Source: an uncultured Gilliamella sp.
Lineage (GTDB): Bacteria > Pseudomonadota > Gammaproteobacteria > Enterobacterales > Orbaceae
Length of the DNA stretch: 64,000 nucleotides
Direction: 5' to 3'
NCBI GenBank assembly: GCA_945271295.1
Contig: CALYPG010000011.1
Location: forward strand, 23,639-87,638
Shown here: piece after piece, positions 45,362 through 54,533 of the stretch
How positions within the stretch are numbered: position 1 is the first letter of the stretch
How the letters are laid out: each line of letters opens with the position of its first letter
Notes under the pieces: model-generated
Seen by the model: the letters and a program-made list of their open reading frames with translations, nothing else
Told to the model about the DNA's origin: nothing
Database searches by the model: none
Position numbers and translations under genes: made by a program

Positions 45362-46269
45362 TGTTCGTTATTTTCTGTTTCTTCTGCATTATTAGTTTTA
45401 TGTGCTTTATTATTACTTTTAATTTCTTGAATATATTGTTCTAATTCAAAGAAGGATGGCCGCTCATTAGAAAAAATAGTTTTTCGTCCAAATTCAATAC
45501 AAATTTGAGGGACATAACCATGCATGCTGGCAATAAGTATTACCTTGGTGCATTCTAATGCTTTGATGGAATTGGCATTTTGTTGTCTTAACAATGCGGA
45601 TAATGGTGTAACAAAGCCATAAGAAAGTAAAATACCTAAAAAAGTACCAACCATTGCATGTGCAATAAGTTCGCCAATTTCACCGGCTGGCCTGTCAGCA
45701 TGAGCTAATGTAGTAATAACGCCCATTACCGCAGCTACAATCCCAAATGCAGGCAAACCATCACCCATACTTGCAAGGGCATCAGCTGGTTTGGTTAGTT
45801 CCTCAAGCGTGGTTTCAATTTCTTCATTCATTAATGCTTCAATTTCGTATACATTCATATTGCCACTAATCATAAGGCGAATATAATCGGTAATGAAATC
45901 ACAAATTTTGGAATTAGCCAAAATGAGTGGATACTGTTTAAATAATTCGCTCTCATTAGGATTATCAATATCTGCTTCAATCGATAATCCACCATTTTGG
46001 CGAATTTTAGTTAAAATCGTATACATTAGGTTAATTAATGTTAAATAAAGGGTTTTATTATATTTAGATGTTTTAAATAATTGACCTATTGCTTTAAGTG
46101 TTGCTTTCATTACTTTTATTTCGTTACTAACGATGAAAGCACCTATAGCAGTACCACCAATAATAAGAAATTCTAACGGTTGGAACAGTGCTCCTAAGAA
46201 CCCCCCACTAAAAACAAAACCTACTAAAGTAGATGCAATAACGACAACATATCCTATAATAATTGGCAT
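45358..46269 (-). CDS. motA: MotA, flagellar stator protein
   Basis: 303 residues, with four membrane helices and the cytoplasmic loop that contacts FliG. The conserved helix 3 region GDGLPAFGIVAAVMGV and helix 4 GTFLGILLSYGFVTPL are intact. The gene follows flhC by 52 bases on the same strand, as in E. coli flhDC-motAB, but no che genes follow motB. Confidence 0.95.
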   Translation of the reverse strand: MPIIIGYVVVIASTLVGFVFSGGFLGALFQPLEFLIIGGTAIGAFIVSNEIKVMKATLKAIGQLFKTSKYNKTLYLTLINLMYTILTKIRQNGGLSIEADIDNPNESELFKQYPLILANSKICDFITDYIRLMISGNMNVYEIEALMNEEIETTLEELTKPADALASMGDGLPAFGIVAAVMGVITTLAHADRPAGEIGELIAHAMVGTFLGILLSYGFVTPLSALLRQQNANSIKALECTKVILIASMHGYVPQICIEFGRKTIFSNERPSFFELEQYIQEIKSNNKAHKTNNAEETENNEQ

Positions 46270-46321
46270 TGGTTTTCCTTTTTTTATATAATAATAGCTA
46301 TTATTTTTTTGATATATTTAA

Positions 46322-46903
46322 TTATTCATTTTGCGAATTAAATATTGATAATAATTGCATACATTTTGCATAGTTTTCTTTCTGCGTTTTATTATTTTTT
46401 TCAGCTCTTGATGGTGGTTGGCATAAACTACAAACAAAACTATTTTGTGGTTGATATGCATGGGTAATGAAACGACCATTGCATTCTTTACAACTCGATT
46501 GCTGCATGACATTACTTTCAACAAATTTAACTAAAATCCAAGCTCGTGTTAATCCTAATATGGGGGCTTCATTATCAGCCGCAGGACATTGTTCTAAATA
46601 TAATTGATAAGCTTTTAAAATAGATTGTATACCAGATTTTGTACCATGTTGTACTAGGAAGTGATAAGCATTATAAAATATACTGGAATGAATATTGGGT
46701 TCCCACGTCATGAACCAGGTTGTTGAAAAAGGTAATAACCCTTTAGGTGGTGGGCAACCTTGGATTTCTTTATAAAGTTTGATCAGTTTCCCTCGACTTA
46801 AATTGGTTTCACTTTCAAGCATTTGGATCCTTGCTCCAAGTGAAATTAATTTAATAGCTAGCTGAACTTCCTTATATGTTTGAACAATACTTGTACATTT
46901 CAT
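46322..46903 (-). CDS. flhC: FlhC, flagellar master regulator subunit
   Basis: 193 residues, as in enteric bacteria. Four Cys (138, 141, 158, 161) form the zinc site ([11 protein letters not shown] ... FVCSLC). With FlhD it makes the FlhD4C2 activator of class 2 flagellar promoters. It follows flhD by 51 bases. Confidence 0.95.
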   Translation of the reverse strand: MKCTSIVQTYKEVQLAIKLISLGARIQMLESETNLSRGKLIKLYKEIQGCPPPKGLLPFSTTWFMTWEPNIHSSIFYNAYHFLVQHGTKSGIQSILKAYQLYLEQCPAADNEAPILGLTRAWILVKFVESNVMQQSSCKECNGRFITHAYQPQNSFVCSLCQPPSRAEKNNKTQKENYAKCMQLLSIFNSQNE

Positions 46904-46954
46904 CCTGATTTCCTATGCACCACTTACCACTTTGCTAGTTACTTATTCATTTAC

Positions 46955-47296
46955 TCATTTATTGATTGAATCTAATAATAGGCTTGATAAAAGTATCCCT
47001 GTATGCATTTGTTTTATATCACTAACGCGCGACTCTTCTGTCAGTTTTTTTATCAATTCTGAATTCTTGAATCTTAATTGAAAAATTAATTGATTGGTTT
47101 CTGACAGAACTAACATCTGTGAGGTACTTAACTTGCTTAATATATCGGCGGCTTCTTCATCAATACCTAATCGAAACATTGCCATAACTTTGTCTTTTTC
47201 AAGCATGCGCTGACTAAGCAGTAGCGTTGAAAGATTTAAATGATGTATACATTTAAGAATATCGTTACCTAGTTCATTACTCAATTTAATCACCAA
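46955..47296 (-). CDS. flhD: FlhD, flagellar master regulator subunit
   Basis: 113 residues, close to the usual 116-119. The N-terminal helices (LGNDILKCIHHLNLSTLLLSQRML) and the C-terminal DNA-contact region are recognisable. It is the first gene of flhDC-motAB. The upstream region is only 130 bases, much shorter than the long control region of E. coli flhDC, and contains the 16-bp palindrome ATATTATTAATAATAT (47329-47344). Confidence 0.93.
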   Translation of the reverse strand: MVIKLSNELGNDILKCIHHLNLSTLLLSQRMLEKDKVMAMFRLGIDEEAADILSKLSTSQMLVLSETNQLIFQLRFKNSELIKKLTEESRVSDIKQMHTGILLSSLLLDSINK

Positions 47297-47426
47297 TTTT
47301 TAGCTTGTTAAATCCGCGATAGAACAATATATTATTAATAATATTATGCAGATAATATACTCTCATATCTAAAATTACATTTTTAAAGACTAAAGGTCAA
47401 CAAAAAATGCATTATTATTTTTATAT

Positions 47427-48140
47427 TTATTCTAGTTTACTTTGTATTCTTTTTATTGCTTGGCTATGTAATTGGCTTACACGCGATTCACTAATGTTCA
47501 TTACTTTACCGATCTCTTTTAAATTAAGATCTTCTTGATAATATAAGGCCAAGACTGTTTTTTCTTTTTCCGGTAGATTTTCAATCTCTCGGATAATAAT
47601 ATTGCGAACTTCATCATTTATAATTGTTGAAAAAGGATTATTGTCTTCTTCATGTTCAATCATGGTGTCGATGTTATCACCTAATTTTGTTTGCATCTCA
47701 TCATATGAACATATTTGGCTATGATTCGAATCCAACAATATTTTGTGATATTCAGCAATGGTTAATTGCAAATATTCAGCAATTTGATAATCGTTGGGTG
47801 GTTCACCTAACTTTTGCTCTAACTCATTAATTGCTGTGGTAACAGCTTTTATTTTTTTACGAGTATGCCTTGGTAACCAGTCACGGTTACGTAATTCATC
47901 TAACATTGCTCCTTTAATTCTGGGTATAGCAAAAGTAGCAAAGGCATTACCTTGAGTTGCATCATAACGTTTTATGATATCTAATAAACCTATATAACCA
48001 ACTTGTAATAAATCATCAAGCTCAATTGTAGCAGGTAAACGCACTGCTAATTTTAATGCTTCATTGCGAACTAAATGAACATATTGTTGCCAATTTGTTC
48101 GATTAATTACGCCTTGTGAGTTATATAAACTATCACTCAT
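47427..48140 (-). CDS. fliA: FliA, sigma28 factor
   Basis: 237 residues. Region 2 (LDDLLQVGYIGLLDIIKRYD, FATFAIPRIKGAMLDELRNRDW), region 3 and region 4 HTH (LNLKEIGKVMNISESRVSQLHSQA) are intact. It directs transcription of fliC, fliD, flgK and flgM here and is held by FlgM. fliZ, usually next to fliA in enteric bacteria, is absent. Confidence 0.96.
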   Translation of the reverse strand: MSDSLYNSQGVINRTNWQQYVHLVRNEALKLAVRLPATIELDDLLQVGYIGLLDIIKRYDATQGNAFATFAIPRIKGAMLDELRNRDWLPRHTRKKIKAVTTAINELEQKLGEPPNDYQIAEYLQLTIAEYHKILLDSNHSQICSYDEMQTKLGDNIDTMIEHEEDNNPFSTIINDEVRNIIIREIENLPEKEKTVLALYYQEDLNLKEIGKVMNISESRVSQLHSQAIKRIQSKLE

Positions 48141-48256
48141 TTTTTGAAACCAGTATTAAAAATACCCATAAAATAACAATATTACTGTTATTATGACAGT
48201 ATCTTATAAATTCAATTCAGGGAATAAGATAACAAAAAAAAGGTATTTATCATTAT

Positions 48257-48290
48257 AACAACAACGATATTCACAAATATCGTTGTTGTT
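48257..48290 (-). terminator. Terminator of fliC
   Basis: A perfect 15-bp stem AACAACAACGATATT/AATATCGTTGTTGTT with a 4-nt loop lies 42 bases after the fliC stop. A T-rich stretch follows further leftward. Confidence 0.75.
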
Positions 48291-48332
48291 ATGGTTTAAG
48301 TTAATGTAACCAAAAAATTGGTAACAATTACC

Positions 48333-49160
48333 TTATTGTAATAAACTTAGTACGTTTTGCGGAACTTGGTTAGCTTGTGCTAATACTGAAGTACCTGCTT
48401 GTTGTAAAATTTGTGCTCGAGTCATATTTGATACTTCTACCGCATAGTCAGCATCTTCAATACGACTACGTGAAGCTGAAAGATTGTTAGTTCTACCTTG
48501 AAGCTCAGCTACGGTTGATTCGAAACGGTTTTGAGTTGCACCAAGTTCTCCCCGTTGTTTGTCAACTATTTTTATTATGTCATCTACTGCCTGTAACACA
48601 TTAGAACCGGCAGGATCTAGCACAGAAGCGTCGAATGCAGTTTCAATAGGAGTATAGAGCGAAGCTTTATCTTGTTTTTTTACATCCACTCCAATTATTT
48701 GTTTATCATCTGCTCCTACTTGGAAGTTAAATGTTTTATCTTCCGCAAACAAAGATTTACCATTGAAATTAACTTGCTTAGTAATACGCTCTATTTCATC
48801 TCCACGTTTTGTAATTTCAGATCTAATAGATGCTATATCTTCTGGACTGTTAGTAGCATTTAATGCTTGTACTGATAATTCACGGATACGTTGTAGATTA
48901 TCATTAATTTGACTATAAGCGTCTTCAAGAGTTTGAGTCAATGAAATACCATCATTGGCATTACGAGCAGCTTGAGTTAAGCCACGAATTTGTGAAGTAA
49001 AACGATTAGCAATACCTTGACCTGCCGCATCATCTTTAGCACCATTAATGCGTAGACCAGTTGAAAGGCGTTGAATTGATGTACTCAAAGTATTTTGAGA
49101 TTTGTTTAAACTATTTTGTGTCATTAAAGACATCATATTAGTATTAATTACTTGTGCCAT
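48333..49160 (-). CDS. fliC: FliC, flagellin (short form)
   Basis: 275 residues. The D0/D1 ends are well kept (MAQVINTNMMSLMTQNSLNK; C-terminal QAGTSVLAQANQVPQNVLSLLQ), but the variable D2/D3 part is reduced to about 60 residues, so the filament should be thin and smooth. The D1 sequence LQRIRELSVQ (89-98) is nearly the motif read by animal TLR5 in enteric flagellins. It is transcribed from a near-perfect sigma28 promoter. AAAGGAGAT precedes the ATG. Confidence 0.96.
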   Translation of the reverse strand: MAQVINTNMMSLMTQNSLNKSQNTLSTSIQRLSTGLRINGAKDDAAGQGIANRFTSQIRGLTQAARNANDGISLTQTLEDAYSQINDNLQRIRELSVQALNATNSPEDIASIRSEITKRGDEIERITKQVNFNGKSLFAEDKTFNFQVGADDKQIIGVDVKKQDKASLYTPIETAFDASVLDPAGSNVLQAVDDIIKIVDKQRGELGATQNRFESTVAELQGRTNNLSASRSRIEDADYAVEVSNMTRAQILQQAGTSVLAQANQVPQNVLSLLQ

Positions 49161-49241
49161 TTTTATATCTCCTTTAAAAAATACAATTAATTATAATCAA
49201 CAAAATATCGAAAAAATCTGAATAGTTTGTCGATGACTATA

Positions 49242-49268
49242 TTATCGGTAGTGAATCAGGAAACTTTA
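49242..49268 (-). promoter_or_regulatory. Sigma28 promoter of fliC
   Basis: Read leftward: TAAAGTTT-N11-ACCGATAA, which differs from the consensus at one base only. It lies about 80 bases before the fliC start. Confidence 0.9.
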
Positions 49269-49481
49269 ATTTTTTTGTAAATATTTTTTTAGAAACTAAA
49301 ATTAGTTCTAGCAACTTAACTATTTTTTTCGATAAATCAATCAACAATTGTATTAATTATGTTATTTTAGGCAACATTGAAAATATAGTAAATTAGATTG
49401 GAATTAATCACCTAATACAATAATATAAGGTTATTTGATGGTCACAATAAAATCAGAAATAATAAATTATGCAATAATTGC

Positions 49482-49508
49482 TAAACTTTTGGTTAAATTT
49501 GCCGATAA
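49482..49508 (+). promoter_or_regulatory. Sigma28 promoter of fliDST
   Basis: TAAACTTT-N11-GCCGATAA differs from the consensus only at the fifth base of the -35. It lies 55 bases before fliD. Confidence 0.9.
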
Positions 49509-49563
49509 CCTTATTAATAAGTAATTTCAATGTATATATACTATATGAAAGGAAGGTTAAATT

Positions 49564-51015
49564 ATGGCGGGAATAAGTGCGTTAGGTGTAGGTTCTGGGC
49601 TTGATTTGAATGAAATTCTCAATCAATTAGAAAAAGTGGAAAAGCAACGCTTAGTTCCAATTCAAACCCAACAAAAAACCATTAACTCAAAAATTAGTGG
49701 CTTTGGTCAGTTAAAAAGTGCTTTAACTAAGTTCAATGATGCAACTAAAGTCCTTCAAAAAACCGAGTTATATAATAACCGAAGCGTGGTGACTAATGAT
49801 AGCTATTTATCAGCTAAGGTAAATGGCAATGCGGCGTTAGGTGATTATAGCGTGAAGGTTGATCAGTTAGCGACTTCACATAGTGTAGCAACTGCTGCGA
49901 TCGGTGATAAAACAGCAGCATTGGGTAGTAGTGCTGAAACACGAACAATTACCATTAAGCAAGATAATGGCAAAGAACTTAATGTGGTTTTGGGTAAGAA
50001 TGATAATACCTCTTTAGAATCAATAGCTAATGCCATTAACCATGCTAAACTAAAGGACAGCAATGGCAATGTTATTGGTGATTCAACCGTCAATGCCGCA
50101 GTAATTCGTTCGGGATCCAATGGTTATCAATTAGTTATAACTTCTAAAGAAACCGGTGAACAGCAACGTATTACGTCAATTCAATCAGATGATCAAAATT
50201 TGAATAGCATTATTGGTTTTAATAGTAATGATCAAAACGATAATAGTAAGATGCATACAGTTACTACTGCCCAAGACGCCAAATGTTCAGTCAATGGAAT
50301 TGCGATAACTAGTGCCTCAAATACTATTAAAGATGTGGTATCCGGTGTTGACCTTACCTTAAAGGCAACTACAGCAACACCTCAAAATGTCTCAATAACC
50401 ACCGACAATGAAAAAACTAAGAGCGCGATTAAAGATTGGGTAGCCGAATTTAATCAATTGCAATCAACTATATCAACCTTAACTAAGTTCACTCAAGCTA
50501 AATCAGGTGAAGTTGATAGTAGTAATGGTCCACTAATTGGTAATTCGACTTTGCGTAATGTAGATCAGGGTATTCGTACAATATTTGCTAGAGGTCAAGA
50601 AACAGGGGAGTTTTCCGTTTTATCCCAAATTGGCATTAATATGGATAAAAGTGGCATATTAACTATTGACGAAAATAAATTAGATAAAGCCTTGAATGAA
50701 AAAAGCGATGCGGTAGCTCAATTATTTACTGGTGATGGAAAAGGGACCGGCGGCATTGCAAATCAAGTTGTAACAAAAGTTAACAGCTTTATTGAAAGTA
50801 AGGGGTTAATTGATGCGGCTACCGATGGTTTAAATTCAACTTTAAAATCATTAGAAAAGCGTAGTGAACAAGTAAGTGATTCGATTGATAAAACCATTGA
50901 ACGGTATAGGGCTCAGTTTTCTCAATTAGATACTTTAATAAGCTCTATGAATAGCTTAAGTACTTATTTAACCAATCAATTTGATGCGATGGCTAACACA
51001 GGCAAAAAGAAATAG
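49564..51015 (+). CDS. fliD: FliD, filament cap protein
   Basis: 483 residues. The N-terminal SALGVGSGLDLNEILNQLEKVEKQRL and the C-terminal coiled coil (LEKRSEQVSDSIDKTIERYRAQFSQLD) are typical. It folds flagellin monomers at the growing tip. GAAAGGAAGG precedes the ATG. It begins the fliDST operon. Confidence 0.95.
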   Translation: MAGISALGVGSGLDLNEILNQLEKVEKQRLVPIQTQQKTINSKISGFGQLKSALTKFNDATKVLQKTELYNNRSVVTNDSYLSAKVNGNAALGDYSVKVDQLATSHSVATAAIGDKTAALGSSAETRTITIKQDNGKELNVVLGKNDNTSLESIANAINHAKLKDSNGNVIGDSTVNAAVIRSGSNGYQLVITSKETGEQQRITSIQSDDQNLNSIIGFNSNDQNDNSKMHTVTTAQDAKCSVNGIAITSASNTIKDVVSGVDLTLKATTATPQNVSITTDNEKTKSAIKDWVAEFNQLQSTISTLTKFTQAKSGEVDSSNGPLIGNSTLRNVDQGIRTIFARGQETGEFSVLSQIGINMDKSGILTIDENKLDKALNEKSDAVAQLFTGDGKGTGGIANQVVTKVNSFIESKGLIDAATDGLNSTLKSLEKRSEQVSDSIDKTIERYRAQFSQLDTLISSMNSLSTYLTNQFDAMANTGKKK

Positions 51016-51024
51016 GTAAAACAC

Positions 51025-51402
51025 ATGTATAAAGTCGGTTCAAAGGCTTACCAGCAAGTTAATTTAGAAACGGACGTTAGTCTGGCGTCCCCTCATCAAT
51101 TGATGGTGTTACTATTTGATGGTGCACTTAATGCCATTCGCTTAGCAGGCTTATACATGCAAAAAGGCAATATTGCTAGCAAAGGTAGTGAAATTTCTAA
51201 AGCAATCAATATTATTGATAGTGGCCTTAGGAGTTGCTTAGATTTTGAAAAAGGTGGTGATATTGCCGAAAACCTAGCGCGTTTATATGCATATATTAGC
51301 CAGCAATTGCTTCTTGCTAATTTGCATAATGACCAAGAAAAATTGCAAATGTGTTTTGATTTGCTTAATAATATTGCTGAAGCTTGGCGTGAAATTGCTT
51401 AG
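51025..51402 (+). CDS. fliS: FliS, flagellin chaperone
   Basis: 125 residues. It has N-terminal YQQVNLETDVSLASPHQLMVLLFDGAL and helical body. It binds the FliC C-terminus before export. It follows fliD by 9 bases. Confidence 0.94.
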   Translation: MYKVGSKAYQQVNLETDVSLASPHQLMVLLFDGALNAIRLAGLYMQKGNIASKGSEISKAINIIDSGLRSCLDFEKGGDIAENLARLYAYISQQLLLANLHNDQEKLQMCFDLLNNIAEAWREIA

Positions 51403-51433
51403 TGATAAGCAATGAGGTGAAAGGTTAATCTAT

Positions 51434-51781
51434 ATGAAGTTATTAAATCTGTATCAACAACTCAGTGATGTAATTGAACAGATGTTGAAGGTTGCTCAGG
51501 ATCAGCAATGGGATGCATTACTTAATTGGCAGGAAAAGTATGAACAATTATCGACAGATTTAATTGAAACATTTGGTACAACCATGTTTGATGATGAGCA
51601 ATTGGTTAAACAACATCAAGAAGTAATATCGATGTATATTGTCAATATACTCAATTATCAACAACAATTAGATCAATTAATACGTCAATATCATACTGAA
51701 CTTAGTCTATTAATCGCTGAAAAGGTTAAAACGCGTTCGCAAATCCAAAACTATTGTCATGTTGCTAATTTAGTTAATTAA
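51434..51781 (+). CDS. fliT: FliT, FliD chaperone
   Basis: 115 residues, all helical, with the family pattern LLxLYQQLSDVIEQM and WDALLNWQEKYEQL. In enteric bacteria FliT also inhibits FlhDC. The call rests on position after fliS as well as sequence. Confidence 0.88.
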   Translation: MKLLNLYQQLSDVIEQMLKVAQDQQWDALLNWQEKYEQLSTDLIETFGTTMFDDEQLVKQHQEVISMYIVNILNYQQQLDQLIRQYHTELSLLIAEKVKTRSQIQNYCHVANLVN

Positions 51782-51834
51782 AAAATATGTTCATGTTGTT
51801 TAGATAGTTATCAGAATGTTATTCAATATTGATG

Positions 51835-51882
51835 GCGCCTAATGACTGATTTTAATAGAAGTCATTAGGTGCTATTTTTTTA
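51835..51882 (+). terminator. Terminator of fliDST
   Basis: GCGCCTAATGACT pairs with AGTCATTAGGTGC (13 bp with one G-T) and runs into TTTTTTT. A decayed second copy of this hairpin lies near 52127-52166, where the tandem duplication repeats. Confidence 0.8.
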
Positions 51883-51908
51883 TTTTCAGCTAATTTGATA
51901 TGAATAAA

Positions 51909-52127
51909 CTAGCCATTGATATTCATGACTTCTTGGTATGCGGCGACAAGTTTACTTTGAACCTGAATACCAAATTGTAATGAAACGGAAGATTTTTGTA
52001 GATTAACCATGACTTCATTGAGAGAGACATTGGGTTCGCCCACTTCAAACGCTTTAGCTTGATTATTGGCTTGGATTTGAGTTTGACTGATGGTGTCAAC
52101 TTTAATTAACTCAATATTCAATAACAC
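51909..52127 (-). pseudogene. Truncated second fliE copy
   Basis: 72 codons, of which about the last 60 match FliE (from [18 protein letters not shown] to QEVMNING), with about a half dozen substitutions. The first ~47 codons of FliE are missing and replaced by an unrelated start. The frame is still open, so it may be expressed as a fragment. The N-terminal export and membrane-proximal part is lacking, so it should not replace FliE. Confidence 0.8.
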
Positions 52128-52200
52128 CTAAAGCGACTGACTTTAAAAGCAGTTGATTAGGTGCTTTGTTGATATTTTTAGTTAATTTAGTATCAATTAA

Positions 52201-52530
52201 TTAGACATTCATATTCATGACTTCTTGGTATGCGGCGACAAGTTTGTTGCGAACTTGAATACCAAATTGCAATGAAACGGAAGATTTTTGTAAATTAACC
52301 ATGACTTCATTGAGAGAGACATTGGGTTCGCCCATTTCAAACGCTTTAGCTTGATTATTAGCTTGAATTTGAGTTTGACTGATGGTATCTAAAGCGGTTT
52401 TTAATTCAGTAAGAAAATTTTGTTCATTGTTTGCTGTGTATTGTTTTTTATCAATACTATCTGATTCACTTAACATCATTAATCCGGCAGGATTAAACGG
52501 ATTGATTGTATTCATAGTTGTAAATGCCAT
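52201..52530 (-). CDS. fliE: FliE, MS ring-rod adaptor
   Basis: 109 residues, the full enteric length. The C-terminal part ([36 protein letters not shown]) is the conserved region that joins rod FlgB to the MS ring. It is divergent from fliF across 173 bases, as in E. coli. The ribosome site is weak (AAATAAGA). Confidence 0.94.
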   Translation of the reverse strand: MAFTTMNTINPFNPAGLMMLSESDSIDKKQYTANNEQNFLTELKTALDTISQTQIQANNQAKAFEMGEPNVSLNEVMVNLQKSSVSLQFGIQVRNKLVAAYQEVMNMNV

Positions 52531-52703
52531 TCTTATTTAGTTTCTTTGATTGCCACATAATCTAGCATAATGATAAAAATCTAAATGGTATGAGTAAAGG
52601 GGAAAAATGTGCTTTTTTAGAGCTATTGAAATTTTGATTTATACAGATAATAAGCGGCAGGAATAATCTAACCAGTTTCGAATCAATTAGAATCAGGATA
52701 TTT

Positions 52704-54533
52704 ATGGATAGCCAGACTGTCGATACTAATAGTAAAGGTAACTCAACATCAAACAATTTACCTTTTATTAATCAATTAAAGAAAAATTATAAAATGGCAA
52801 TGCTAATTGCTGGTGTAGTGCTTATTGCTATTACTAGTATTGCATATTTATGGTTAAAAGATGAATCTTATGGCGTTTTATTTAGTAACTTAAATGATAA
52901 AGATGGCGGTGAAATTATTAGCCAGCTTGAAAAGATGAATATCCCTTACAAGTTTTCATCTTCGGGTTCGACAATATTAATTCCCGAAAATAAGGTTTAT
53001 GATACGCGTTTACGTATTGCACAACAAGGTTTACCTAAAGGTGGAGCTGTAGGTTTTGAATTACTCGACAAAGATAACTTTGGTATGAGCCAATTCAATG
53101 AACAAATTAATTATCAGCGAGCTTTAGAAGGTGAATTATCAAGAACCATAGCTATTATTAGTAGTGTTGAAGATGCACGAGTACATTTAGCTATGCCTAA
53201 ACCGTCATTATTTGTTCGAGAAAGGAAATTCCCTTCTGCTTCGGTCGCTTTAACGTTACTCCCAGGGCGCGCTTTATCACAAGGGCAAATTGATGGTATT
53301 GTGCACTTAATTTCGAGCAGTGTGCCAGAACTACAGGCAGATAAAGTAACCATTATTGACCAACGTGGTAATTTATTAACGGGTGAGAATTTTCGAGATA
53401 GAAATGCTAACGTAGCACAGTTAGAGTATAGCGAACGAATTGAAAGTAGTATTCGTGAGCGAGTAGAAAAAATCATTATGCCGATTATTGGTAAAAATAA
53501 TGTCATTGTGCAAGTCAATGCCGAAGTAGATTTTAGTCGGCAAGAAACCACATCTGAAATTTATGATCCTAACAGTGATGAAGCTAATCAAACTATCCGC
53601 AGTAAACAACTAATTGATAATCGTCAATTAGCAAATAGCGAAAATACGGGTGGTATTGGCGGTGGTGTGCCAGGAGCGCTATCTAATCAACCGGTGCCAA
53701 CGCCTAGTGCTCCGATTGATGGTGAATCGACATCAACCACAGATGAGGAAGAAAAAGAGAAAATTTATAATTTACAATCGAATAATACGTTAAATTATGA
53801 AGTTAATAAACAAGTTGTGCACAGTCAGATCCCAGAAGGGCGTATTAAGCGTTTATCTGTTGCTGTTTTAGTTAATTATAAATTTGTGGCAGCAGGGTCA
53901 GACGTTTCTGACGTTCAAGATGAGAATAATAATGAGAATGATGAGAGTGATGAGAATGCAGTTACCGCAACAGACCGTTGGATTAAGCTTAATCAGGATG
54001 AACTTAGTAATATTGAAGCCTTAGCTCGTCAAGCTATGGGCTTTTCTAATTTGCGTGGCGATACTATAACTGTTGCCAATTTGAAATTTACTGATCAAAT
54101 CTCTGAAGAGGATGAAATACCATCATTCTGGCAAAAACCAGAATTTTATGATCTTATCAAATCTGTCATTAAATACCTGATTATAGTATTGGTTTTATGG
54201 TTGGTATGGCGTAAAGTATTAAAATCAATGTGGATAAAATTACAACCACAATTGTTAACATCGTTTGATAAATCAGCTGATAAATCAACTGACACGGCAA
54301 CTGATAAATCAACTGATACAGCAACTACTACAACTACAACAGCAGAATCTCAATCTGAGTTAGATGATCAGTTTGATTATTTTGATTATAAAGCGCACAG
54401 TATGCAGCTACAAAGAATATTTGAAGATAATATGCAACAACAAGAATATATTCGAGAAATTGTTGATAAAGAGCCTCGTGTAATGGCGTTAATTATTCGT
54501 GGTTGGATGGATAAAGAGGGTTCTAATCAATGA
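52704..54533 (+). CDS. fliF: FliF, MS-ring protein
   Basis: 609 residues. Membrane helices lie at ~31-52 and ~487-508. The periplasmic ring-building motifs include SYGVLFSNLNDKDGGEI and GVPGALSNQPVP. The cytoplasmic C-terminus binds FliG. Between helix 2 and the FliG-binding end there is an insert rich in Asp/Lys/Ser/Thr encoded by a 24-bp tandem DNA repeat, plus an acidic Asn/Asp/Glu stretch near residue 405. These look like recent low-complexity growth. Confidence 0.95.
   Translation: MDSQTVDTNSKGNSTSNNLPFINQLKKNYKMAMLIAGVVLIAITSIAYLWLKDESYGVLFSNLNDKDGGEIISQLEKMNIPYKFSSSGSTILIPENKVYDTRLRIAQQGLPKGGAVGFELLDKDNFGMSQFNEQINYQRALEGELSRTIAIISSVEDARVHLAMPKPSLFVRERKFPSASVALTLLPGRALSQGQIDGIVHLISSSVPELQADKVTIIDQRGNLLTGENFRDRNANVAQLEYSERIESSIRERVEKIIMPIIGKNNVIVQVNAEVDFSRQETTSEIYDPNSDEANQTIRSKQLIDNRQLANSENTGGIGGGVPGALSNQPVPTPSAPIDGESTSTTDEEEKEKIYNLQSNNTLNYEVNKQVVHSQIPEGRIKRLSVAVLVNYKFVAAGSDVSDVQDENNNENDESDENAVTATDRWIKLNQDELSNIEALARQAMGFSNLRGDTITVANLKFTDQISEEDEIPSFWQKPEFYDLIKSVIKYLIIVLVLWLVWRKVLKSMWIKLQPQLLTSFDKSADKSTDTATDKSTDTATTTTTTAESQSELDDQFDYFDYKAHSMQLQRIFEDNMQQQEYIREIVDKEPRVMALIIRGWMDKEGSNQ
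54267..54326 (+). repeat. 24-bp tandem repeat inside fliF
   Basis: Two 24-base units (GATAAATCAACTGAYACRGC then AACT; 54279-54302 and 54303-54326) follow a half unit at 54267-54278. The unit is a multiple of three, so copy changes keep the frame and alter only the linker length. Confidence 0.85.

Larger units (their letters stand above)
49161..49563. promoter_or_regulatory. fliC-fliD divergent control region
   Basis: A 403-base region with no gene. It holds the sigma28 promoters of fliC and fliD, listed separately. A palindrome AACTAA-AA-TTAGTT (49294-49307) lies between them and may bind a regulator. Confidence 0.5.
51823..52390. repeat. Tandem duplication covering a terminator and the 3' part of fliE
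   Basis: Copy 1 (about 51823-52095) and copy 2 (about 52109-52390) align throughout: both start near TCAATATT, then a CCTAA hairpin, then the reverse complement of the FliE C-terminal coding region. They differ at scattered sites, so the event is not recent. The junction lies near 52095-52125. Confidence 0.8.

Noticed and set aside
46270..46321. Palindrome AATAATAGCTATTATT between flhC and motA as an operon terminator
   Set aside because: In the direction of transcription it is followed by ATAT and not by a T run, so motAB are probably still co-transcribed with flhDC.
51025..51781. Chemotaxis or receptor genes hidden among small flagellar genes
   Set aside because: The small genes fit FliS and FliT by sequence and order. 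No CheY, CheW or receptor signature occurs anywhere in the window.
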